Shown here one piece after another: positions 1 through 8,843 of a stretch of DNA of 64,000 bases. The stretch comes from Vibrio plantisponsor (GTDB taxonomy: Bacteria; Pseudomonadota; Gammaproteobacteria; Enterobacterales; Vibrionaceae), in the NCBI RefSeq assembly GCF_013041605.1, contig NZ_JABEQC010000006.1:62001-126000 (forward strand). Direction: 5' to 3'. The notes beneath the pieces were generated by a model. It made no database searches. It was not told the DNA's origin and worked only from the letters and a program-made list of their open reading frames with translations. Position 1 is the stretch's first letter. Each line of letters starts with the position of its first letter. Made by a program: the position numbers and the translations under genes.

Positions 1-1467
1 TGCTCGATGGAGAGCGTCAGTCAGGCAGTCCATTTTCTGGTTACTGTTTAAATGAACCGATTTGTGAACAAGATAGGCGATGGAGAGCAGCAGAAATACA
101 ATAAGTAGCAGCAAGTAACGTCGTTCCTGCCTCATTGAATCTACATGGATATTAAGCTGTTCATTCTGCGCTAGCAGTTCTGACCTAATGTTTTTCTGTT
201 CGAGAGAAGAGGTTGATTGATCTAACGCTTCCAAAGCTTGGAAGTGTTCACGGTCGCGAATTGTAATCTCATTTTCAACGTACTCGCGGTAATACGAGAG
301 TGCCATTTCATACTTACCACTCTTGTCCGCAATCTTTGCTAACTGACGCAACGACTGGGTTAGCGTACGGGTGTTTTGTGACTCTTCAGCAAGGGCTTTT
401 GCCTTTAATGCGTAATATTCAGCTTGTCTGTAATACTTCTTCTGAACATAGGAGTTAGACAGGGCAAGTATGACATCGCTTTTCAGACTAATCTCGTTGT
501 ATTGAATGGCATAGTCGAGACCTTTTAATAGTTCATTTATGCCTTTGTGAAACGAGCCTAATTCAGTATGTGACTTACCTAAACCAAGATGAACATAAGC
601 CAACCCTCTAAGATTGTTTTTTTTAAGGTGGATAAGACGGGCTTTATTAAAATGGGCGATGCTTTGGTGAAACTCATCTTTGTGATGATAGGCCTCACCT
701 AAATTGTGCTCTGTTTGTGCGATGCCATCGTCGTTTCGGTTTTCTATGTGAAGTGTCAGAGCACGGTAGAGGTATTCAAGAGCCTGTTGATGTTGTCCCA
801 AGGTACAAAGTAACAGGCCGATATCATTGAAAATTGCTGCGGTGTTGGTTCCTTCTGGAAGCTCATCCAGCAAACGCTTGTAGTTGTCTAGAGCACCTTT
901 GTAGTCACCGATAAGTTCGAGATTTTTTGCAATAACCATGAAAGCAAGATAGCGAGGAACCACGGGATTATTGCTTTGCTCAAGCGAGCTCTGAAGCTGG
1001 TTACAGAATTTTTGGCTGTGCAAATTGTTTGCTTGCAGATTTACCAAGCGGCACAAATGGTATTCAAACAAGAAAATGCCATCACTATCTTGTCGTTGTT
1101 TCATTCGCGAATAGAGCTCTTGGTACAGCCCGCTAGCGTTAATGTATTGCTTGTTCTTCTCTTCATTGAGCGCTTGTATAAATCGCTTTTCTTCTTCGTT
1201 GTATGAAAGTTGATTAGAATTGTCACTAGCAAAATAATCTTGTCCAAGCTTGGTCATGTATTCATGAATACGACTGGCAATATAGAGTTTTTCTGCGCTC
1301 GGCGGGAGTGAGGTATACCTGTCTTTGAGAAGGTACAGCACAGAGTCGGGATTACGACTCAGGGCTTTATTAACCACCGCTTCCCATTCAGCTCTTTCAC
1401 TCGCTTGGCTGAGAGGGTTAAAAACGAAGAATGAGAAGAAAAGAATCGCGGTGTAAATATTGAGCAT
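1..1467 (-). CDS. TPR-repeat membrane sensor with start of a GGDEF-like domain (partial)
   Basis: I read this gene on the minus strand from an ATG at 1467; it runs off the left edge, so its C-terminus is missing. The protein begins with a signal-like segment (MLNIYTAILFFSFFVF), continues as a long helical region with TPR-like repeats (for example around GDYKGALDNYKRLLDELPEG and LGQHQQALEYLYRAL), then has a coiled stretch and one membrane segment (YLLLLIVFLLLSIAYLV). The last visible residues, DCLTDALHR, resemble the DPLTGLPNR start of GGDEF domains. The likely role is a periplasmic-TPR diguanylate cyclase that makes cyclic di-GMP. The TPR and membrane parts are clear. The GGDEF call is an inference, because the catalytic GG[DE]EF motif lies outside the window. 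Confidence 0.7.
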   Translation of the reverse strand, partial: MLNIYTAILFFSFFVFNPLSQASERAEWEAVVNKALSRNPDSVLYLLKDRYTSLPPSAEKLYIASRIHEYMTKLGQDYFASDNSNQLSYNEEEKRFIQALNEEKNKQYINASGLYQELYSRMKQRQDSDGIFLFEYHLCRLVNLQANNLHSQKFCNQLQSSLEQSNNPVVPRYLAFMVIAKNLELIGDYKGALDNYKRLLDELPEGTNTAAIFNDIGLLLCTLGQHQQALEYLYRALTLHIENRNDDGIAQTEHNLGEAYHHKDEFHQSIAHFNKARLIHLKKNNLRGLAYVHLGLGKSHTELGSFHKGINELLKGLDYAIQYNEISLKSDVILALSNSYVQKKYYRQAEYYALKAKALAEESQNTRTLTQSLRQLAKIADKSGKYEMALSYYREYVENEITIRDREHFQALEALDQSTSSLEQKNIRSELLAQNEQLNIHVDSMRQERRYLLLLIVFLLLSIAYLVHKSVHLNSNQKMDCLTDALHRA

Positions 1468-1759
1468 TGCAAGCACTGTAAGCTGAGTTGCTGGAAACCC
1501 CCACAACTATAAGCTTCTGGAAAGAGGCTCTCAATTCGTTATTTTTGCCAGATAATAATCTGTGAAATGCGCCGAAATTCACTCCAAATAAGTTGCGTTT
1601 GCAGGACAAAATCAGAGCTAACCAGCTAACTTAAAACAAGAAATACGTAAAAGTTCGAAATTACTAACACTATTTAAAAACTAAGTAGATAATGCCGAAC
1701 ACCATATCAGGTCAATCGATCTTAGACGTCTTTATTTTTTGTTTTCGAGAGGGAATACC

Positions 1760-2539
1760 TTGAACGCAGCTGAAATCATGACTCAGTTTAACTGCTATGA
1801 GCGTATGCATATTGAAATACCCGGTTGGGAGATCTATTCGGACACTACGCTTGTCAGGGTAGTGTCTCCTGATGAAGATGGGAGCTTTATTGCCTATTTC
1901 AATTTAGATAGCTCAAAGGCGTCTGAAGTCATTGATCAGCAAATGGAGTATTTCTACCGCTTAGGTAAAAACTTTGAATGGAAGGTTTACGATTTCGATA
2001 AGCCAAGCGATATCGACAGTATGCTTCTCAACAAAGGTTTTTACGAACAAGATCCAGAGTCCTTTATGGTTTTGAATCTTCGTGATTATAATTCAGTCCC
2101 AGAACTTCAGCCCCAGTGCGTTGAGGCGTTTGATGAACGTGGAATCCGTGATGCAATTGCAGTGAAGCAGTCTCAAACGGTGGAAGATTGCAGTGGTTAT
2201 TTTTTGCATCTGTTAAATCTCAAACAAACATGCCCTGAGAACATCCGTATTTATGTTATCTATGATGGTGAGCAGCCTGTTTCTTCTGCGTGGGTGATCT
2301 TCAACAGTGTTAATTCTCCATTTGCTGGAATTTGGGGTGGGAGTACGGTTCAAACTCACCGTGGGCGAGGGCATTATCAAGCATTGCTCAAGCAACGCAT
2401 CAGAGATTCAATCCTTGCGGGTAAACACTATTTATATATTGATGCCTCTGAAATGAGTCGACCTATTGTAGAGCGATACGGTTTTACAGTGATCGCCAAA
2501 ACTACGCCGTACTTCTATCGACATCCTGATATCAACTAA
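1760..2539 (+). CDS. GNAT family N-acetyltransferase
   Basis: About 259 residues. The C-terminal half carries a GNAT fold: a beta strand leading into the acetyl-CoA pyrophosphate loop THRGRGHYQALL (Q/R-x-x-G-x-G/A type), and near the end a YIDASEMSRPIVERYGF segment typical of the last GNAT strands. The N-terminal half (about residues 1-120) is not a recognisable second GNAT domain but may be a degenerate one. The substrate is unknown. I favour the TTG at 1760 because GAGAGGG lies just upstream; the ATG at 1778 and a TTG at 1739 are the in-frame alternatives. It appears to be a single-gene unit. The fold is certain, the function is not. Confidence 0.8.
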   Translation: MNAAEIMTQFNCYERMHIEIPGWEIYSDTTLVRVVSPDEDGSFIAYFNLDSSKASEVIDQQMEYFYRLGKNFEWKVYDFDKPSDIDSMLLNKGFYEQDPESFMVLNLRDYNSVPELQPQCVEAFDERGIRDAIAVKQSQTVEDCSGYFLHLLNLKQTCPENIRIYVIYDGEQPVSSAWVIFNSVNSPFAGIWGGSTVQTHRGRGHYQALLKQRIRDSILAGKHYLYIDASEMSRPIVERYGFTVIAKTTPYFYRHPDIN

Positions 2540-2630
2540 TGTTTTGAAAACAAATATTTACTGCATGAATGGTTAAAGATCATGAAGTAAGAGCCAAAGC
2601 ACAGTTACTGTGTTAATAACCAGTGTTTTA

Positions 2631-2658
2631 TTGACAATTGTGTAACCTTATCTATACT
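2631..2658 (+). promoter_or_regulatory. sigma-70 promoter of the SOS-controlled small gene
   Basis: A perfect -35 TTGACA (2631-2636) and a -10 TATACT (2653-2658) are separated by 16 bp, 33 bp upstream of the ATG at 2691. The -10 overlaps the LexA-like operator. Confidence 0.8.
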
Positions 2659-2674
2659 GTACACATAAACAGTG
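2655..2674 (+). promoter_or_regulatory. LexA (SOS) box
   Basis: The 20-mer TACTGTACACATAAACAGTG has the full CTGT-N8-ACAG core of gammaproteobacterial LexA boxes and matches the E. coli consensus TACTGTATATATATACAGTA at 16 of 20 positions. It overlaps the -10 element, where LexA binding would block transcription. The match is seen directly; LexA control is inferred. Confidence 0.85.
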
Positions 2675-2690
2675 CTAGAGGAGGTAACGT

Positions 2691-2918
2691 ATGTTGTTAG
2701 AAACATTAGAACGCATTAACCGCCTACGCCAAGAGGCGATGTCTAACCCTGAATTTATAGAAATGGCTAAGGAACACGAAGCTACACTCAAACATGTCGA
2801 GCAAGAATTTGAACCGAAACGATCTCGACGTCATACCACAAAGCACAAAAACAAATCCCTTGCCGATATCTATCAACAATCCGATTTCGGCTCTAATCCA
2901 TCTGGCGTTCAACACTGA
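2691..2918 (+). CDS. Small SOS-regulated protein of unknown function (75 aa)
   Basis: I do not recognise this protein. It has 75 residues, a strong ribosome binding site (GAGGAGG, 6-7 bases before the ATG), its own sigma-70 promoter, a LexA box over the -10 and a terminator hairpin behind it, so it is a compact single-gene SOS unit. Residues 1-42 are predicted to be helical and charged, with a possible coiled coil (LLETLERINRLRQEAM and following). Residues 43-56 are strongly basic (KRSRRHTTKHKNK). No membrane segment or signal peptide is seen. It resembles neither SulA, DinI, UmuD nor a known SOS toxin. Candidate roles are division inhibition or a DNA/RNA-binding helper; both are guesses. Confidence 0.8.
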   Translation: MLLETLERINRLRQEAMSNPEFIEMAKEHEATLKHVEQEFEPKRSRRHTTKHKNKSLADIYQQSDFGSNPSGVQH

Positions 2919-2957
2919 TCAAACAAAAGATTGAACGTGTAATTAGTTGAAAGTAAA

Positions 2958-2985
2958 AAGGCTCATGTGAATTCACATGAGCCTT
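2958..2985. terminator. Bidirectional terminator hairpin
   Basis: A perfect 28-bp palindrome (14 + 14, AAGGCTCATGTGAA and its complement) is flanked by A-rich sequence on the left and AAATATTTT on the right. It sits between the convergent genes ending at 2918 and 3027. Confidence 0.75.
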
Positions 2986-3026
2986 AAATATTTTAGAGCT
3001 AAGTTTTGTTTGCTGATAAACAAGAA

Positions 3027-3575
3027 CTAAAAATCGGCTTTCTTTACATAGTAAGGGTTAGAGTATTTACGCTCTGGTCCAAATTGAGAAACCACTAACT
3101 TATTCCATAAATTCTTATCAAATTGTGCTTTAGGAATAGCGGGGTAAAGGGTTTCAACTTCTTCCCAAGCATAAACCATTAACTCTTTTTTCTTTATCTT
3201 ATTGTATTTGTTAACGATATCGTTGTACTTACGCATCCACTCTATTTTGTACTGACGTAAAGCGGGCTCTGCTTGCTCAAGGGGTACTCGAGACAAATAA
3301 ACACGTTTGTACGACACTTTCTTATCAATCATGGTGAGCATCGTTGTTTGAATGTATTTGCCATGATGAGTGATAGAAATATCGTCTTCAGAGAAAGGTG
3401 TCAGGCACCAGCCTCTGGGTAGAAAATCTGGTTTTTGGAATTGCTTGTTTCGAACGATGAGTGCATTGTGCAACACAATATCCGAGGTGCCACGAAACGT
3501 CGCTTGCCATTTAGCAATACGAACCTGAATAGAACCCGGCAGACGATAAACGTTAGTAAACTTATCTTGATTCAT
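3027..3575 (-). CDS. Conserved hypothetical protein (182 aa)
   Basis: The 182-residue product has no signal peptide and no membrane segment, and I do not recognise its family. It is rich in basic and aromatic residues, with a helical centre (EPALRQYKIEWMRKYNDIVN) and a C-terminus ending NPYYVKKADF. The ATG at 3575 is the only reasonable start. The gene is convergent with the SOS small gene and shares its terminator. Base composition looks like that of its neighbours. Confidence 0.6.
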   Translation of the reverse strand: MNQDKFTNVYRLPGSIQVRIAKWQATFRGTSDIVLHNALIVRNKQFQKPDFLPRGWCLTPFSEDDISITHHGKYIQTTMLTMIDKKVSYKRVYLSRVPLEQAEPALRQYKIEWMRKYNDIVNKYNKIKKKELMVYAWEEVETLYPAIPKAQFDKNLWNKLVVSQFGPERKYSNPYYVKKADF

Positions 3576-4056
3576 TGGCTTTCACGATCTTTAAGTAATG
3601 CTGTAAGAAGTTAATACGAAAGTTATTGCCATTTCGAATATAAGGTATCGAAAACGATCTACACCTTGGGTTGAACTCATTTGAGTGTAAATCAACTTAT
3701 ACTCTTCTCAACTGAATCTGCAATAAGGTTGATGGTATTCACTTAGGCAAATCACATTCGCTAAGTAATTTAATTCAGCAACTTCTCTATGGTTTGCAAA
3801 TTCAAATCGAGCAGAGAATTTCTCGCCGCTTACAGTGAGTTAACCACTCGGGCTGCGAGGGCGCACATTCTACAACGGTTCATAGTTCGAATGCGAGTCT
3901 AAAAATGCGCATTTTTTCATCTAATTGAAAGAAAATATATATAGAAATGAACGATGAAAGAGAGTTTAAGTAAGGCTTGCTTAAGCAAAGATGGGATTTT
4001 GAGAAAAACTGAAGCCGCTTAACGAGACGTTTAAGATGGCTTCAGTTTAGATTTCC
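3576..4056. other. Intergenic region without a recognised gene
   Basis: This 481-bp stretch lies between the 182-residue gene and the Hsp70 operon end. It contains a GC-richer block around 3830-3880 ending GCGAGGGCGCACATTCTACA and a terminator at 4006-4048. I see no open reading frame with a ribosome binding site and no tRNA. The promoter of the 182-residue gene should be at its left end. Confidence 0.5.
4006..4048 (-). terminator. Terminator of the Hsp70 operon
   Basis: An 11-bp stem, AAACTGAAGCC pairing with GGCTTCAGTTT, is followed on the minus strand by a T-rich tract just past the stop codon at 4057. Confidence 0.75.
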
Positions 4057-6879
4057 TTAGTGAGAAATGAGCGTTAAACCATGGGGTAAGGCATCACCAA
4101 AAATACGCTTAGACTCTGTTTCACTCAGTTCACTGACATTTTCGACCAACTGTATCCAAGCTTCAGGCGCTCGGCTTTGCTTGAGTTTCTCAAGAACCAA
4201 AGTTCTAAAATCGTCTGAGATATCCAGCGTTCTATCGCCAGTTTTACGGCAAATCATCACTGCTGCAAACGCGATCATTGGTTCTTTCTGCCAGTCTTTG
4301 TCTAGCAGTTTTGGTAACCATTGCTGAACTTGCTCACGAGCAACGACATTGTGTGCACTGCCATACAGAGGCGTACGAGATAACAGACGACCGACAGCCC
4401 ACCAATGAGCTTGCTCAAACTGAGTTTGGTTCAGGGCTTTATTAATAAACCAAGTTGCCAGTAGAACTTTATCTTCCACGTCCAGATGTTCTAACGAAGC
4501 GGCTAAGCGAACCATGGCTTCGTAACCTTTATCTTGCGCTTCTTGCTGAGATTTCGGATTTCGTGAAGCACCGGGGTGCAGATGCTTAGCAATATCCGCC
4601 AGCAGTGTCTCTTGTTGTTCTTGGTTTAACCCGCCCGCGATACGACGCCAGAATACCCACCAGTCGCTCCAGCCTTGATGGTTTTGGAACTGAATGCCTT
4701 GTTGGTATAAGCCCCAAATCTGTTCGATTCGCCAACTGTCAGTGGCATCACCAAAACCTGGACGCAATGCAAAACCCGCTAATCGTAACCAGCTCTTTTC
4801 ATGTTGTTCAGAGCGACGACGACGTTTTCTTCCCTGTGCCAAAGTATCAAATAGGGAACGCAAAACGGAAAAATCCCACTCGTCGCGTTTACCTAGTAGT
4901 TTCTCCAGATCTTTGTTCAAGGTTTTCACGGCTTTGCTATCAGCACTGTTCTTATTACCGCTGTATATTTGCGTCACCAGTGTTTTCGCCTGTTCAAGTT
5001 TAGGATTCGGCTTCTCTGATTCTTCATTGTTCTGGGCTTGGCTGCTGTTACGTACTTCAAACTCCATTAGCCAGCGTTTGTTCTCATCGCTGGTGGATAC
5101 ACACTCCATTTTCAGTGTGCCGACTTCGGTCAACTGGCAAGCAATAAATACCTCTTCGCGTTGCTTTTGGTTTGCCTGTAATTGAATATTTTCATCACCC
5201 TGTAACGTAGTGATGTAAGGTGGCAAAGGCTGGAACTTATCTGCATCAATCTCAACGAGTACACCATTTTGTATTTTGGTGTTGTCAGCGATTTGATCGT
5301 GCGTTGAGGTAAGCAGGTTAAAACGAACGGGCATACCTAGCGTTAGCGAGAAACGACGACTGCTTAGACGAATTTCTTGACCTTCTTCCGTTCCTTTCGC
5401 CAACAGGCACAACGCTTTGCCCATGCTGTTTTTTTCTTTCAAATGAAGGAAATAAGAACGGGCAGAGCCACCACCGATTTTCAGTTGTGCGCCACGGCGT
5501 GCTTTGGCAAAAGCCACCGCGCCCAAAGCTACCGACCAGTCTGGATGAGGGTTGTCCAACTGTGTAATGGCTTCACCACGCCAGTGACCCAGCAGGTTCA
5601 GCATGCGTTCTGTGATTAAGTCACTGTTAAAAACACCCCCGTTTAGCAACAGGCCAACAGGGATTGAAGGGGTGCTAAGCTCAGTTTGGTTTAGTGCCGC
5701 TTTGGACACTTGCTGATGCTGAGTAAGAAACTCTGCTACGTGTTTACTGACAGCAGGGTCGGCGACATAAGGCAGACCAAACTCCATCATCGCGCTACGA
5801 CGTTTATTTGGCAGTTCAGAGAAATCAGACATAGGGAAGAAACCATCTAATGCAATCTGGTGAACTTCCTGTTTGGTTAAGCTGACGCTCTTTGTTCCGC
5901 CAAGCAGTTTTGAACCGCTGCCCAACATGGTGATTTTCACTGTCTCTGGTGCGTTACTTGAGAGCAAGTTTTCTTTCGCTTGTCGGGTTTGCTGAATAAG
6001 CTTTGTTAATCCCGCCGCAGTGAGCTTCTTACTTTGATTAAATCGGCTTTCTGCTAAATGAGCTAGCGCTAGGTCGAGGTTGTCACCGCCAAGCATTAGG
6101 TGTTCACCAACGCCAATACGGTTTAAAGTCAGCTCTTCGCTTTCAAACTTCGCTTCAATCAAACTTAAGTCGGTGGTGCCGCCGCCCACATCACAAACCA
6201 AAATTAGTGGAATTTCTGACAGTTGTTCATTCGCAGAATCTTTATGGCGTGAATACCAGTCATAGCAGACCGCTTGTGGCTCTTCTAACAGAATTATGTT
6301 GTTTAAACCAGCCAGCTTCGCCGCTTCTAAGGTCAGGTTTCGCGCGGTTTCATCAAATGAAGCTGGAACGGTGACGACTACTTCCTGAGCTTCCAGAGGA
6401 TTACTAGGATGTCGGTAGTTCCAAGCTTGGCGGATATGGTTGAGATAACTGGCGCTTGCTACTACGGGGGAGACTTTTTCGACATCAGCTGCACCAGCCC
6501 AAGGAAGAATGGCTTCAGAGCGATCCACACTTGGATGAGACAACCAGCTTTTTGCACTTGAGACTTGTCGCCCTTCGACCTTTGCTCCTAAATCTCGTGC
6601 CCACTGGCCAATAATAGCGAGTTCGGTGTCGCCTTCGACGGGGTGGTTATCCCAAGGCAGGGTTAAATCGCTGGCCGCAATTTGACCCGGTGCAGGGTGA
6701 TATCTAAATGAAGGTAACAGTGGTTTACGAACCACTTCACCGGGGCCTATTAACTGATCAATAGGAAAGAGTTCTACAGCGGCATGTTCGAGATCATCCA
6801 TCAGTTCACAGAATGCGACCACTGTATTAGTAGTACCTAAATCGATCCCGACAAGAAAACGCGGTGCTGCCATAATCAT
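4057..6879 (-). CDS. Hsp70-family protein with large C-terminal extension (DUF3731 type)
   Basis: A 940-residue member of the Hsp70/actin ATPase family. The ATPase hallmarks are present: phosphate-1 motif VGIDLGTTNT near residue 10, phosphate-2 motif CDVGGGTTDLSL near residue 230, and an adenosine-type LLNGGVFNSDLI. The sequence is far from DnaK, and there is no typical DnaK lid or EEVD-like tail. Behind a beta-rich segment there is instead a helical C-terminal half (about residues 600-940) that I assign to the DUF3731 type of extension. It is the last gene of a three-gene operon, 59 bp after a shorter Hsp70 paralogue. A GAGG ribosome site precedes the ATG at 6879; a second ATG lies two codons in. 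The ATPase is certain; client proteins and partner are unknown. Confidence 0.85.
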   Translation of the reverse strand: MIMAAPRFLVGIDLGTTNTVVAFCELMDDLEHAAVELFPIDQLIGPGEVVRKPLLPSFRYHPAPGQIAASDLTLPWDNHPVEGDTELAIIGQWARDLGAKVEGRQVSSAKSWLSHPSVDRSEAILPWAGAADVEKVSPVVASASYLNHIRQAWNYRHPSNPLEAQEVVVTVPASFDETARNLTLEAAKLAGLNNIILLEEPQAVCYDWYSRHKDSANEQLSEIPLILVCDVGGGTTDLSLIEAKFESEELTLNRIGVGEHLMLGGDNLDLALAHLAESRFNQSKKLTAAGLTKLIQQTRQAKENLLSSNAPETVKITMLGSGSKLLGGTKSVSLTKQEVHQIALDGFFPMSDFSELPNKRRSAMMEFGLPYVADPAVSKHVAEFLTQHQQVSKAALNQTELSTPSIPVGLLLNGGVFNSDLITERMLNLLGHWRGEAITQLDNPHPDWSVALGAVAFAKARRGAQLKIGGGSARSYFLHLKEKNSMGKALCLLAKGTEEGQEIRLSSRRFSLTLGMPVRFNLLTSTHDQIADNTKIQNGVLVEIDADKFQPLPPYITTLQGDENIQLQANQKQREEVFIACQLTEVGTLKMECVSTSDENKRWLMEFEVRNSSQAQNNEESEKPNPKLEQAKTLVTQIYSGNKNSADSKAVKTLNKDLEKLLGKRDEWDFSVLRSLFDTLAQGRKRRRRSEQHEKSWLRLAGFALRPGFGDATDSWRIEQIWGLYQQGIQFQNHQGWSDWWVFWRRIAGGLNQEQQETLLADIAKHLHPGASRNPKSQQEAQDKGYEAMVRLAASLEHLDVEDKVLLATWFINKALNQTQFEQAHWWAVGRLLSRTPLYGSAHNVVAREQVQQWLPKLLDKDWQKEPMIAFAAVMICRKTGDRTLDISDDFRTLVLEKLKQSRAPEAWIQLVENVSELSETESKRIFGDALPHGLTLISH

Positions 6880-6938
6880 AGAAACCTCGTTATATATTCA
6901 GATAGATAAACGGCATCGCTAGGGATGCCGTTTAAAGA

Positions 6939-8843
6939 TTAATGTTGCTGCTGAGAATCTTCGCCTGATTCTCTTACATCGAATTCAACATGCCACTTTT
7001 GGCCGTTGTCCGCTGCAATCGCTTCGAGATAAAGAGTTCCCAACTCAGTCACTCGTGAAGCAAGAGTCACAGGAACCACTTCTCCTTCACGACGTCCTTT
7101 TGAAACAGGCAGTGTAACTTGAATTTCAGGCAATTCTTCCAGCTCCTCTGGTGCCCAATAATCAAGGTGAGTACCTGCAATATCATCTCGGCGAGTGGTT
7201 GAACCAAAGAACTGGAAGTGAACCGGTTGACCAATCACAAGACCAAACTGTTGGCTTGGAACTTCAACATGCGAACCTTCTTCCATGCCAAATGGTGCAA
7301 CACAAAGAGCTTCCATTGGCGGAGCCATACCCGGAATAGCAGGCATCGCACTTTCAATACCGACGTAATAAGCTGAAGCAATACCACCACGAATTCGAAC
7401 ACCTTGTCCACGACGCACGTTACCATAGTACGCAGCACCGCTTGCAACAGCGAGATCTAGATCAAGGCCAGTAAGGCGCTTCGCCTGAGGAGCTTGTGCG
7501 CCACTTAGCCATTGGTTAATGGTAGTAAACAGTCTGTTCGCTAACAGATCAGACTTAAGCACACCACCGTTAAACAAAACTGCGTTTGGCTTGATGAAAT
7601 TTGCCACCGGCGCAGACATACCCGGAATTCCCGCCATATTGAATGGCGCAGGCTCACCATAGCTCTGACCGCTGTTCTCGCCGTTTGCTTGAGCATCGGC
7701 TTGCTTTGACAAGAAAGCCGCGATGTGACGAGTAATACCGGCATCTTGTGCATACGGCAGACCCATATGAGTCAAAGCGCCACGAGGTTTTTGCACAGGG
7801 TGTTCGGTGATAGCAACTTGTGGGAAGAAACCATCAACCAGTGTCTGCTGTACTTCTTCTTTAGTTAATTCTGTTTTTAACGTCGCGCCCAATAGTTTAG
7901 AACCGCGGCTTGGTACCACAATCGGTACAGATTGTAGTTCAGAGTCTTTCAGAAGCGCTTCTTTAGCATCGCGACAAGCGTGCGTCATTGCCTGTACTTG
8001 CCACGGTTGGAGCTCTTTGCCTTCTTGAGCAAGCTTCATTTTCAGACGGTAAGCAAGCGCAAGATCCATGTTGTCTCCGCCTAGCAAAATATGTTCACCA
8101 ACCGCAATACGGTTCAGTGAAAGATTGCCCTGATCTTCCGTGACTTCCACCAAAGATAAGTCGGTTGTACCGCCACCGATATCAACCACCAGAATAACTT
8201 CACCAACTGACACTTCATTGCGCCATGCATCACTGCTGTTGTTAATCCAGCTATAAAGCGCTGCTTGTGGCTCTTCTAACAGAGTTAAATGGGTGAACCC
8301 CACATTACGAGCCGCTTCAGCGGTAAGATCACGAGCTGCTGGGTCGAAAGATGCAGGTACAGTAATGGTGACATCTTGTTCTGAAATTGGGTGAGCAGGG
8401 TGCTCATGGTCCCAAGCTTGCTTAATGTGCTCTAAGTAAAGCTCAGTCGCACGCAGTGGAGAAACTTTTGCCACATCTTCAGGACTACCTTGAGGGAGAA
8501 ACGCATCGCGACGATTCACGCCTCCATGGCACAACCAAGACTTCGCGCTGGCAATCAGACGAATCGGCGTTTTCACACCAAGATTACGCGCAATTGCGCC
8601 AACCAAGGCTGGTGGTGTATCTGTCCAAGGAAGCTTTCTGGAAGCTTCTGACATTTCATGTTCATGAGGCTGGTATAAAAATGAACCGAGCTGTTCGCGG
8701 GTTTCAACAGTTCCCGGTGCTGTCATCTGAGCGATACCCATGACTTTAACCGCTGGGTTTTCCGCTTGCGTATCAACATAAGCGAGAACGCTGTGCGTGG
8801 TTCCTAGGTCAATACCAATACTGAATTTTGCGTTTTGTTCCAT
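6939..8843 (-). CDS. Hsp70-family protein (634 aa), paralogue of the downstream gene
   Basis: A second divergent Hsp70 ATPase with IGIDLGTTHS at the N-terminus, VVDIGGGTTDLSL around residue 225 and LFNGGVLKSDLL for the adenosine site. It aligns along its length with the first 600 residues of the 940-residue neighbour (shared IASAKSWLCHGGVNR / VSSAKSWLSHPSVDR, LTLLEEPQA, LPYAQDAGITRHIAAFL). It ends after a short beta-rich domain and has no helical lid. A Gly/Pro/Met-rich loop (around PAPFNMAGIPGMSAP) is inserted in the ATPase domain. Its ATG overlaps the stop of the DUF2760 gene (TAATG), which implies translational coupling. No DnaJ or GrpE gene is nearby, so any co-chaperone must come from elsewhere or be the DUF2760 protein. 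Confidence 0.88.
   Translation of the reverse strand: MEQNAKFSIGIDLGTTHSVLAYVDTQAENPAVKVMGIAQMTAPGTVETREQLGSFLYQPHEHEMSEASRKLPWTDTPPALVGAIARNLGVKTPIRLIASAKSWLCHGGVNRRDAFLPQGSPEDVAKVSPLRATELYLEHIKQAWDHEHPAHPISEQDVTITVPASFDPAARDLTAEAARNVGFTHLTLLEEPQAALYSWINNSSDAWRNEVSVGEVILVVDIGGGTTDLSLVEVTEDQGNLSLNRIAVGEHILLGGDNMDLALAYRLKMKLAQEGKELQPWQVQAMTHACRDAKEALLKDSELQSVPIVVPSRGSKLLGATLKTELTKEEVQQTLVDGFFPQVAITEHPVQKPRGALTHMGLPYAQDAGITRHIAAFLSKQADAQANGENSGQSYGEPAPFNMAGIPGMSAPVANFIKPNAVLFNGGVLKSDLLANRLFTTINQWLSGAQAPQAKRLTGLDLDLAVASGAAYYGNVRRGQGVRIRGGIASAYYVGIESAMPAIPGMAPPMEALCVAPFGMEEGSHVEVPSQQFGLVIGQPVHFQFFGSTTRRDDIAGTHLDYWAPEELEELPEIQVTLPVSKGRREGEVVPVTLASRVTELGTLYLEAIAADNGQKWHVEFDVRESGEDSQQQH

Noticed and set aside
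3860..3905. GGTTCATAGTTCGAATGCGAG resembles a tRNA T-arm
   Set aside because: No acceptor stem, anticodon arm or D-arm can be built around it.
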